DNA of 60,922 bases, taken from IMG/VR virus record IMGVR_UViG_3300025141_015004, positions 1 through 60,922 of that record; one strand, given 5' to 3'. The notes under the pieces were generated by a model. That model was not told where the DNA came from and did no database searches. It was given only the letters and a program-made list of their open reading frames with translations. Both the position numbers and the translations under genes were made by a program. The DNA is from a virus. This document shows, piece after piece, positions 14,708-21,123 of this stretch (its first letter is position 1; every line of letters starts with the position of its first letter).

Positions 14708-15004
14708 GTTTTTAGCTTCTTTTTTGACTTTAGCTTTCTTTTCTTCTTTTTTCTTGCGAAGCTTGATCAAAACTACCTGTTCTTTTTTGTGGCTGGCCAG
14801 CTTATTCATTAGCTTCGTAACATCTGTTAAAAACTCACAAGACAAAATATTTTTATCTTTTTTTGCAAGGCTTTCCTCTATTGCGCTTTTGATTTCATCT
14901 GAATTATAATAAAGCATGGGTTCTGCATTTACATGTCTTTTTGGAATCCATGCCCTTACTTCAGCTTTATTGTCTTCTAGTTTTAAAATTTCAATATTTA
15001 ACAT
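14696..15004 (-). CDS. Small hypothetical protein with Lys-rich tail
   Basis: 102 aa from the ATG at 15004 (AGAGGA 8 nt upstream, one base after the stop of the previous minus gene). An in-frame ATG at 15028 is less likely because it lies inside that gene. A short alpha/beta body is followed by a Lys-rich tail (KKKEEKKAKVKKEAK). Its end overlaps the end of the plus-strand 930-aa gene by 12 nt, tail to tail. No family recognised. Confidence 0.6.
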   Translation of the reverse strand: MLNIEILKLEDNKAEVRAWIPKRHVNAEPMLYYNSDEIKSAIEESLAKKDKNILSCEFLTDVTKLMNKLASHKKEQVVLIKLRKKKEEKKAKVKKEAKNSKS

Positions 15005-15005
15005 T

Positions 15006-15707
15006 TCATTTTTCCTCTTCTGATTCAATCAGTTTTTTAATTTTTGAGTAAACTGCTGGACATAACCTTTTTATTAAATCTCTGTCATAGAGAAAATAAT
15101 CGGTAAATGCGGACGCATAATATTCTCTTATTGATGTTGCGGCATACGGACTCGAAAAACACCCATGTATATATCCAGATAAAGTATTATACCCTATTTC
15201 GTCGTATAAATAAAAATCAAAATCTTCATCGTAGTTAATTTTTAAAAAATCTTGGATCTCAACTGGGTGGCCTTTTTGTTTTATAATATGATAAAGTTTT
15301 TTTCTTCTTGCTAGAAATTCGTCTTCTACTTTATTATCTCCATATATTTCATCCGTAAATTGAGCTTCCGTAGAGTGTGCAAGTTCATGAATAATATCGT
15401 CTAACATATCTAAATTATTATCTTGCTGGTTTGTTATATAAATTGCCCCATCTTTAAAAACAGCATTAATTTCTCTTTCATCAAATTCCGGAAGATGCGC
15501 AACATAGATTCCATCAACTCCGTAAAACAGTCCTTTTGGCACTGTTTTGTTTATCATGTTTATGATTTTTCCAACATTAGTTTTTTCCGGATCTAAATCA
15601 TCAACGATAAAAAATGGGATATTTCCATGTACATAATATTCCCTCATTTGATGTCCTAGGAAATTATTGTGTCTTTCTTTCAAAACATTCCTGAGTGTCA
15701 TTTTCAC
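15006..15707 (-). CDS. HExxH zinc metalloprotease-like protein
   Basis: 233 aa. The start is GTG at 15707, or ATG two codons later (15701); AAGGA serves either. IIHELAHSTE gives His107-Glu108-x-x-His111. A following segment DEIGYNTLSGY and REYYASAFTDYF supplies possible third ligands. The N-terminus (MTLRNVLKERHNNF) is a tag-like element. It overlaps the upstream gene by 44 nt. Family not assigned; probably a soluble peptidase. Confidence 0.7.
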   Translation of the reverse strand: MKMTLRNVLKERHNNFLGHQMREYYVHGNIPFFIVDDLDPEKTNVGKIINMINKTVPKGLFYGVDGIYVAHLPEFDEREINAVFKDGAIYITNQQDNNLDMLDDIIHELAHSTEAQFTDEIYGDNKVEDEFLARRKKLYHIIKQKGHPVEIQDFLKINYDEDFDFYLYDEIGYNTLSGYIHGCFSSPYAATSIREYYASAFTDYFLYDRDLIKRLCPAVYSKIKKLIESEEEK

Positions 15708-15960
15708 CTAAATCCTTAAAAAATTCAATATCTGTAATTGCTTGATCATATCCTCTTAAAAAGTTTTCTTCTGCAACAGAAAGAACAAATTCAGGAAATT
15801 CTTCAGCCATTACTTCCACTATCATTTCAACTGTTACTTCTTCGTCATCTTTTAATTTTTTATGTTCCCCGACAAAGTTAACTAAATATTGTTTGAGTTC
15901 CGTGTCTGTGTCAAATCGCCTTCTTTCTTCGAGAACATCTTTATATCTAATTGATTTCAT
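15664..15960 (-). CDS. Hypothetical acidic protein with tag-like N-terminus
   Basis: 98 aa. It begins MKSIRYKDVLEERRRF, a variant of the recurrent N-terminal element, followed by an acidic helical body (VTVEMIVEVMAEEF). A TATAAT sits about 25 nt before the start, but its -35 is poor. It overlaps the protease gene downstream by 44 nt, which suggests coupled translation. No known family. Confidence 0.6.
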   Translation of the reverse strand: MKSIRYKDVLEERRRFDTDTELKQYLVNFVGEHKKLKDDEEVTVEMIVEVMAEEFPEFVLSVAEENFLRGYDQAITDIEFFKDLGENDTQECFERKTQ

Positions 15961-15987
15961 TTTTTTACCTTTTGAATATATTATACA

Positions 15988-16515
15988 TTAAATGTTAAAC
16001 TTTTTTAATGCATCAATTGTATTATTGTGAATTTTTGCTTTAACTTCTATTTTTTCTCCGGTATGATCAGAAAATTTGTTCGAAATTAATACCCCGTCTT
16101 TTTTGTTGATTGCGCGGTAAACCTCGTCTATATCGATCCAGCCACATGCGTCATGCTCTGGATTTAAAGTACAAGGGAATTCGCTGGCGGATCCCATTAA
16201 AAATGTTGTGAATATTTCATCACCATGGTGTTCTTCATGCATATTTTCGTAATCTTTTCCGGAAAAATCATGACTGGCGCCAATTTCTTCCTTTGTTTCT
16301 CGGACTGCTGTTTGAAAAGCATCCTCTCCCTCTTCCGCTCCTCCGAATGGGCCAGTAAGCTCTCCTACATAATCTTCCTGTGCCGGGGCGCGTCTGATTA
16401 AAAGTATACTATCTTTATTTGGACAATAAATAATAAATCCGGCAGCAGCATTTTTTGATTCTTTTTTTTCTTCTCGTAGGTAACTTTTCCAATTATCTAA
16501 AACTTTATCAGTCAT
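15988..16515 (-). CDS. NUDIX hydrolase
   Basis: 175 aa. The complete Nudix box lies at residues 58-80: Gly58, Glu64, then RETKEEIGA with the REUxEExGU core. The family cleaves nucleoside diphosphates linked to another group, using Mg on the box glutamates; the exact substrate cannot be read from sequence. The N-terminal 20 residues (NWKSYLREEKKES) are an extra arm resembling the recurrent tag and the T4 capsid-targeting sequence. It starts 2 nt after the upstream gene. A role in removing NAD, ADP-ribose or RNA caps is conceivable. Confidence 0.85.
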   Translation of the reverse strand: MTDKVLDNWKSYLREEKKESKNAAAGFIIYCPNKDSILLIRRAPAQEDYVGELTGPFGGAEEGEDAFQTAVRETKEEIGASHDFSGKDYENMHEEHHGDEIFTTFLMGSASEFPCTLNPEHDACGWIDIDEVYRAINKKDGVLISNKFSDHTGEKIEVKAKIHNNTIDALKKFNI

Positions 16516-16516
16516 T

Positions 16517-16711
16517 TTATTTCCCTTTGGTTTTTTCGATGTTTGGCGGAGACAATTTATCTTTTCTAAAAACTGACAAAGATTTGACTAGCATTGTATA
16601 GACTTCTCTCGCATGCTCGGGATCCATTCCATCAGCCATTTCAGAATAATTACCCCAAGCTTCCATGATCGTCAATTTATTTTCCTTAAAAGATGTACAA
16701 ATTAAACACAT
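16517..16711 (-). CDS. Small CxxC protein
   Basis: 64 aa. It starts MCLICTSFKENKLTIMEAW, with a CxxC pair at residues 2 and 5 and then helices. Similar short proteins with an N-terminal CxxC and the EAW/F pattern are common in marine phages (from memory); their role is unknown. GGGGG precedes the ATG, and a CTATTTAT box lies 33 nt upstream. First gene of the minus-strand run down to 14696. Confidence 0.65.
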   Translation of the reverse strand: MCLICTSFKENKLTIMEAWGNYSEMADGMDPEHAREVYTMLVKSLSVFRKDKLSPPNIEKTKGK

Positions 16712-16725
16712 GTTTTTTCCCCCTT

Positions 16726-16745
16726 ATTATAGTATTATAAATAGA
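16726..16745 (-). promoter_or_regulatory. CTATTTAT box upstream of the 16711 operon
   Basis: Minus strand TCTATTTATAATACTATAAT, with the octamer 33 nt before the start codon at 16711. It lies in the 69-nt gap between phoH and the small CxxC gene. Confidence 0.45.
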
Positions 16746-16780
16746 ATTCTCTTTTTAATTAAGACCTATTCTGTTTTTCG

Positions 16781-18091
16781 TTATAAAATCCTTGCAGCCA
16801 ATGTTGCCGTTTTTGATCTCTCGCCTTTAATTAGCGTCACATGACCTGCAATCTCGTGTTCTTTAAATTTCTCAACGGCGTAAGTTAGCCCATTTGAGGT
16901 TTCATCAATATACACATTATCAATCTGTTCAATGTCGCCGGTCAATACAATCTTGGTGTTTTCACCCACGCGCGTTATAATGGTCTTTAATTCGTGTCTG
17001 GAGAGGTTTTGCGCTTCATCTACAATAATGTAAGCATTTGAGATTGAACGGCCTCTAATATACGTTAACGCTTCAATTTCGATGGTTCCATTGGTCATAT
17101 ATTCCTCCATCATCATTTTGTCATTGCCCATGAGGTATTGAAGGTTATCACGGATTGGAGCCAACCAAGGTCGCATCTTTTCTTCCATTGACCCCGGAAG
17201 ATATCCAATGTCTCTTCCCATCGGTTGAACCGGCCGGGAGACAATTAATCTGCTATACATCTTGCCTTCCAAAACTTGTTGAATTCCTGCCGAAATAGCC
17301 GCAAGTGTTTTTCCAGAGCCGGCTTTTCCAATCAAAGTCACAATCGGAACGAACTCATCTAATAGGAGGTCCATAGCGAAGCTCTGCTCTTTGTTACGGG
17401 GCGTTATGACCCATTCCCAACCTTGGCCATCGAATACTCTATAAAGTGCCTTAGAATAGCCTTTAAAGCGCGATAAAGCAGTCTTCTTTTCGTTGGCGTT
17501 GGACACCATCATAACATATTGGTTCGGGAAGAGTTTTATGTCTTCTTTTTCGACAAAAACGTCCTTCCCGTCGTAAAACTGATCAATCACTTGGTCATCT
17601 ACGAGATATTTTGTGAATCCTGTGTATAGGTCATTTGTGCTTCCAACAACTTGGCCGGCCAAATAACCTTCTGCGGGAATCCCCAGAGCATCACATTTTA
17701 CTCTCATATTGATGTCCCGAGAGACAACAATAACTTTTCTCTTTGGATTTATCTTCTTTTCGGTTATAGCAACCCCAATAATCTGATTATCTGGGTTCTT
17801 TTTATCAAAACTCTCTGGAAGATCAGCAGGGTCATAAGGTTTGCATGAAATAATCCCTTTTCCCTTTCCAATTCGGACTCCTTTATAGAGGCTTCCTTTT
17901 TCTCTTAATTCGTCAAAGATCCTAATGATTGATCTTGCTTGCGCTCCAACTCCATCTTGTCGTGTTTTATGTTTGTCGATTTCTTCTAACACCTTAAGAG
18001 GAACAACTATATCATTATTTTCAAAGGAACGAATTGCATTAGCATCTGTTAGATATACGCTCGTGTCTAGAACATAAGTTTTTTTGGCCAT
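16781..18091 (-). CDS. phoH: PIN-PhoH fusion ATPase
   Basis: 436 aa. The N-terminal PIN nuclease-like domain (1-130) starts YVLDTSVYL (Asp8) and contains VLEEIDKHK and a later conserved Asp (VVSRDINMR). The C-terminal PhoH P-loop ATPase has GKAGSGKT near residue 253, YIIVDEAQN as Walker B and VLTGDIEQID as sensor. This is the full-length PhoH2 type, an RNA-directed ATPase/nuclease in bacteria; many phage PhoH proteins lack the PIN part. It is a frequent marine-phage auxiliary gene. A CTATTTAT box lies 43 nt upstream. Confidence 0.9.
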   Translation of the reverse strand: MAKKTYVLDTSVYLTDANAIRSFENNDIVVPLKVLEEIDKHKTRQDGVGAQARSIIRIFDELREKGSLYKGVRIGKGKGIISCKPYDPADLPESFDKKNPDNQIIGVAITEKKINPKRKVIVVSRDINMRVKCDALGIPAEGYLAGQVVGSTNDLYTGFTKYLVDDQVIDQFYDGKDVFVEKEDIKLFPNQYVMMVSNANEKKTALSRFKGYSKALYRVFDGQGWEWVITPRNKEQSFAMDLLLDEFVPIVTLIGKAGSGKTLAAISAGIQQVLEGKMYSRLIVSRPVQPMGRDIGYLPGSMEEKMRPWLAPIRDNLQYLMGNDKMMMEEYMTNGTIEIEALTYIRGRSISNAYIIVDEAQNLSRHELKTIITRVGENTKIVLTGDIEQIDNVYIDETSNGLTYAVEKFKEHEIAGHVTLIKGERSKTATLAARIL

Positions 18092-18126
18092 GATAATTTC
18101 CTGTAATAAAAACCACTTTTATATAA

Positions 18127-18135
18127 ATAAATAGT
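18127..18135 (-). promoter_or_regulatory. phoH: CTATTTAT box upstream of phoH
   Basis: Minus strand ACTATTTAT, 43 nt before the phoH start. It lies in the 143-nt gap between phoH and the divergent lipoprotein-protease gene. Confidence 0.4.
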
Positions 18136-18234
18136 TCATCAGCATGAAACACGCAATTCCATCACTAGTTATTAATAAGGCGGGGCTTTTTATCTAAAGG
18201 AGGTAAACTGGTTAAAAATTAGGAGATTTTTAAA

Positions 18235-19077
18235 ATGAGAAAGATCACACTCTTCACACTGTTCCTTCTGTCATCGGGTTTTATTTTGACAACCATTGGC
18301 GGATGTATTTCTACGGCACGTAGTGTCGTTAATGTCAAAAAAGTATTTCCACGCAAATCTTTTGTGTTCATGAAGAAAAAAACAACATTTTTTCAATGTG
18401 CCAAAAATCAGTGCAAAATAGTTTATCGAGGTAAAATGACTGGTAGTGCCTCTGTCATCCATCATGAGAAGAATAGAACATATCTTATGACCGCTGCTCA
18501 TATGATTTGGATGCTTCCTATTCACCCTGTTCGAAAGTTACTTTTGGAGGTAAAAGGTAAACTGAAGCATGTTTCAACCTATACTTTCACTGACTTCTAT
18601 GGAAAAAAATACGGATTAAAAGAAGTCATTAAGTCAGATAAGAAAACTGATTTGGCTATTGTTTCTATTAAGAGAACCGCAATACCTGCAATACCATTAT
18701 CCCATCAAGCTCCCAAGGTAAAGGAAAGATTATTCAATGTCGCAGCCCCTGCTGGTATATTTGAGAAAGGTCTTGTTTTATTTTTTGAAGGTCGATTTAT
18801 GGGCTATTCAAATGACAAAAGTTGGACCGGGCAAGCTCCTAGGATTGCTTTGACAAACATTCCAGTTGTTGGAGGATCTTCTGGATCTCCTATTTTAAAT
18901 ATGAATGGAGAAATAGTTGGAATGGTTTCTGCTGCTCATAGAAGATTTCATCATATTTCACTTTCTCCAACTCATAAACAGGTATATGATTTCTTTCATA
19001 AATACCTTAAAAAACATGGGTTTGGATTCTGTGCCTTGCCTATTGATAAAAATCATACTAGAGTAAGACAAGACTGA
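18235..19077 (+). CDS. Trypsin-like serine protease lipoprotein
   Basis: 280 aa. A hydrophobic signal ends TTIGGC, a lipobox with Cys24, so the protein should be lipid-anchored in the host envelope. The trypsin-fold triad is visible: LMTAAH (His89), KTDLAIV (Asp139) and GGSSGSP (Ser216), the last a variant of GNSGGP. AGGAG lies 12 nt before the ATG, and an orphan AAAGGAGG lies further upstream. It is a single plus-strand gene between minus genes. Secreted phage proteases may process envelope proteins, act against competing phages or help lysis; none is proven. Confidence 0.85.
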   Translation: MRKITLFTLFLLSSGFILTTIGGCISTARSVVNVKKVFPRKSFVFMKKKTTFFQCAKNQCKIVYRGKMTGSASVIHHEKNRTYLMTAAHMIWMLPIHPVRKLLLEVKGKLKHVSTYTFTDFYGKKYGLKEVIKSDKKTDLAIVSIKRTAIPAIPLSHQAPKVKERLFNVAAPAGIFEKGLVLFFEGRFMGYSNDKSWTGQAPRIALTNIPVVGGSSGSPILNMNGEIVGMVSAAHRRFHHISLSPTHKQVYDFFHKYLKKHGFGFCALPIDKNHTRVRQD

Positions 19078-19290
19078 TTATTTCTTTTTCTTCTTGTTTA
19101 ATTCTTTTTCTTGAACTTCGGGCCTAGTTCTTACCTTCACAACAAAACCTTTGGCTTGTTTAGAGATTTTAACATCTAAGCGAGCCATAACATCTTCATT
19201 TAAGTATTCCTTTCTCTTATCCCAAGCTTCTTGGAAAGTCTTATATACAGCTACGTTATTCCAAAAATATATTTTCTTTTCTTTACTCAT
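19078..19290 (-). CDS. Small basic hypothetical protein
   Basis: 70 aa. An aromatic N-terminal half (IYFWNNVAVYKTFQEAW) is followed by a short beta-like body and a KKKKK tail. AAGGA precedes the ATG, and a perfect sigma70 promoter lies at 19344-19372. The stop abuts the stop of the protease gene with no gap. Probably an early protein; no family recognised. Confidence 0.6.
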   Translation of the reverse strand: MSKEKKIYFWNNVAVYKTFQEAWDKRKEYLNEDVMARLDVKISKQAKGFVVKVRTRPEVQEKELNKKKKK

Positions 19291-19343
19291 GACTTAATCC
19301 TTAATAAAAATTAATAAATATAATATCTTTTATAATAAGAAAT

Positions 19344-19372
19344 ATTATATCATATATCCTTTTCTTTGTCAA
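19344..19372 (-). promoter_or_regulatory. Consensus sigma70 promoter for gene 19078-19290
   Basis: Minus strand: TTGACA (19372-19367), 17-nt spacer, TATAAT (19349-19344). It overlaps the end of the upstream HTH gene. The start codon at 19290 lies about 54 nt downstream, leaving room for a leader. Confidence 0.8.
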
Positions 19373-19730
19373 GTATTTCTTTTCTTATTTTTTCTTTAAT
19401 TTTAAACTTGTTTAATCTCTTATCAAATGTTTTTATATCCAGCCCCAATAATCTTGAAGCTTCGACCTTTGATCTGGTGCTGGATAAGGCAAAATTATAT
19501 ATTGCTTCTTTAACTAAGTTATCTACAGATCTTAAAATCTGAAGTCCATACAAATATCCTCCCGCAGCTTTAACTGCTAACTCCAATTTAATCGTTATCA
19601 AATCTTCCAGAGAAACATTATCCATTTTTGATAAAAAGTTTTTATCAATTTTTCCTTTACTTTTTAAGCTTTTTATGATAGAATATTCTTTGTTCAAACC
19701 AAAGTTCTTATTCTTGTTGTTCCAACTCAT
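19350..19730 (-). CDS. Fis-like helix-turn-helix protein
   Basis: 126 aa from the ATG at 19730 (AAGG upstream; a GTG two codons earlier is possible). The C-terminal 45 residues (VKEAIYNFALSSTRSKVEAS, then RLLGLDIKTFDKRLNKF) match the Fis-type HTH_8 pattern of factors such as Fis and NtrC: an acidic helix, a turn, then A..LG(I/L)...T...(R/K)L. The N-terminal part is helical without a receiver or ATPase domain. It may bind DNA and control host or phage promoters. It lies next to the divergent start of the glycan operon. Confidence 0.65.
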   Translation of the reverse strand: MSWNNKNKNFGLNKEYSIIKSLKSKGKIDKNFLSKMDNVSLEDLITIKLELAVKAAGGYLYGLQILRSVDNLVKEAIYNFALSSTRSKVEASRLLGLDIKTFDKRLNKFKIKEKIRKEILDKEKDI

Positions 19731-19752
19731 TAACACCTTCTTTCTATTTTTT

Positions 19753-19781
19753 ATTATACTACATCTTAATATTATTTTTAA
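19753..19781 (-). promoter_or_regulatory. Candidate sigma70-like promoter for the HTH gene
   Basis: Minus strand: TTAAAA (19781-19776), 17-nt spacer, TATAAT (19758-19753), 23 nt before the ATG at 19730. The -35 matches consensus at four of six bases. The region is very AT-rich, so chance matches are possible. Confidence 0.4.
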
Positions 19782-19794
19782 TTTATATTATAAT
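19766..19794 (+). promoter_or_regulatory. Candidate promoter of the glycan operon
   Basis: TTAATA (19766-19771), 17-nt spacer, TATAAT (19789-19794), then GGAGGAG and the ATG at 19822. It overlaps the divergent promoter of the HTH gene, so that protein could control both. The region is AT-rich, so confidence is limited. Confidence 0.45.
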
Positions 19795-19821
19795 ACTCCA
19801 TAGGATATAGGAGGAGAAAAT

Positions 19822-21123
19822 ATGAAAGAAGAAAATGAAGATAAAAAAATTAAAGTATTGACGATTTCGGATCACCCGTTTAGTCCATCCGGTGTTGGGA
19901 CTCAAACAAGATACGTAATCGAATCCCTGCTGAGGACCGGAAAATTTGAAGTTGTCTCTTTTGCCGGCGCAATGAGGCATGACAATTATCAGCCACAAAA
20001 AACAGAAGAATGGGGCGATGATTTAGTAATCTTCCCAGTTGATGGATATGGCGACCAAGAATCACTCAGATCAATCATAAGAAATCAAAAACCTGATATT
20101 CTTTGGTTTATGACAGATCCAAGATTTTATTCATGGTTATGGGAGATTGAGAACGAGATTAGGCCTCTTATGCCTATGGTTTATTATCATGTTTGGGACA
20201 ACTATCCATATCCTACATTTAATGGAAAATATTATAATTCAAATGATTTTATTGGTACGATTTCAAAAGTTACGGATGATATCATAAAAACTGTTTCACC
20301 TGATGTTGAATCAGCGTATATACCACATTCTGTGGATCCGACTTGGTTTAAAAAATTGGATGACGAAAGAATTAACAAATCAAAGAAAAAGATCTTCCAA
20401 GATAACATGCTGGATGATGACGGAAATGAAAAAATGGTATTCTTTTGGAATAATAGAAATGCAAGAAGAAAACAGTCCGGATGTTTGGTGTGGTGGTTTA
20501 AAGAGTTTTTAGATAAAATTGGTCACGACAAAGCAGTTTTGATGATGCACACAGAGCCGAAAGATGATCATGGACAAGATTTGGAAGCGATTGTGGAAGA
20601 ATTGGACCTTAATAATGGAGAAATAGTTTTTTCAACAACAAAATTGCAACCTGAACATTTAGCAGAAATTTATAATGTAGCAGACTGTACGGTCAATATC
20701 GCTGATGCTGAAGGCTTTGGGCTTGCGACCATGGAATCTCTTGCTTGTGGAACTCCAATCCTAGTCAACATGACAGGAGGCCTCAAAGAACAGGTCACAA
20801 ACGGAGAAGAGTGGTTTGGGATTGGAGTTCAGCCTTGCTCTAGGTCGATTATCGGATCACAAGTAGTGCCATATATTTATGAGGATCGTGTTCATAAAGA
20901 AGATTTTTTAGAAGCAATCGAGAAAATGTATGATGCTTGGAAAAATAATACAGAAGAGTATAAACAATGGTCGGAAAGAGGTCTTGAACATGTTGAGAAA
21001 AATTACAATTTCGAAAAATATTGTGAGAAATGGGTTGAGGTTATGAAAAATATTCATGAAAAACATGGCTCTTGGGACACTCGTAAGGGCTATAAATCAT
21101 GGGAATTGCGAGAGGTCATTTAA
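19822..21123 (+). CDS. Glycosyltransferase, GT4-like
   Basis: 433 aa, GGAGGAG upstream. The N-terminal Rossmann half starts KVLTISDHPFSPSGVGTQTR. The C-terminal half has the GT-B donor site DAEGFGLATMESLACGTPIL with the E-x7-E pattern, followed by TGGLKEQV. GT4 enzymes are retaining and transfer sugar from a nucleotide sugar. First gene of the glycan operon; the next gene starts directly after its stop and is of similar fold. The acceptor is unknown. Confidence 0.8.
   Translation: MKEENEDKKIKVLTISDHPFSPSGVGTQTRYVIESLLRTGKFEVVSFAGAMRHDNYQPQKTEEWGDDLVIFPVDGYGDQESLRSIIRNQKPDILWFMTDPRFYSWLWEIENEIRPLMPMVYYHVWDNYPYPTFNGKYYNSNDFIGTISKVTDDIIKTVSPDVESAYIPHSVDPTWFKKLDDERINKSKKKIFQDNMLDDDGNEKMVFFWNNRNARRKQSGCLVWWFKEFLDKIGHDKAVLMMHTEPKDDHGQDLEAIVEELDLNNGEIVFSTTKLQPEHLAEIYNVADCTVNIADAEGFGLATMESLACGTPILVNMTGGLKEQVTNGEEWFGIGVQPCSRSIIGSQVVPYIYEDRVHKEDFLEAIEKMYDAWKNNTEEYKQWSERGLEHVEKNYNFEKYCEKWVEVMKNIHEKHGSWDTRKGYKSWELREVI

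Noticed and set aside
16730-16745. TATAAATAG on the plus strand read as a T4 late promoter
   Set aside because: It would drive transcription antisense into the upstream end of phoH; the sense-strand reading CTATTTATA fits the neighbouring gene and the other copies.
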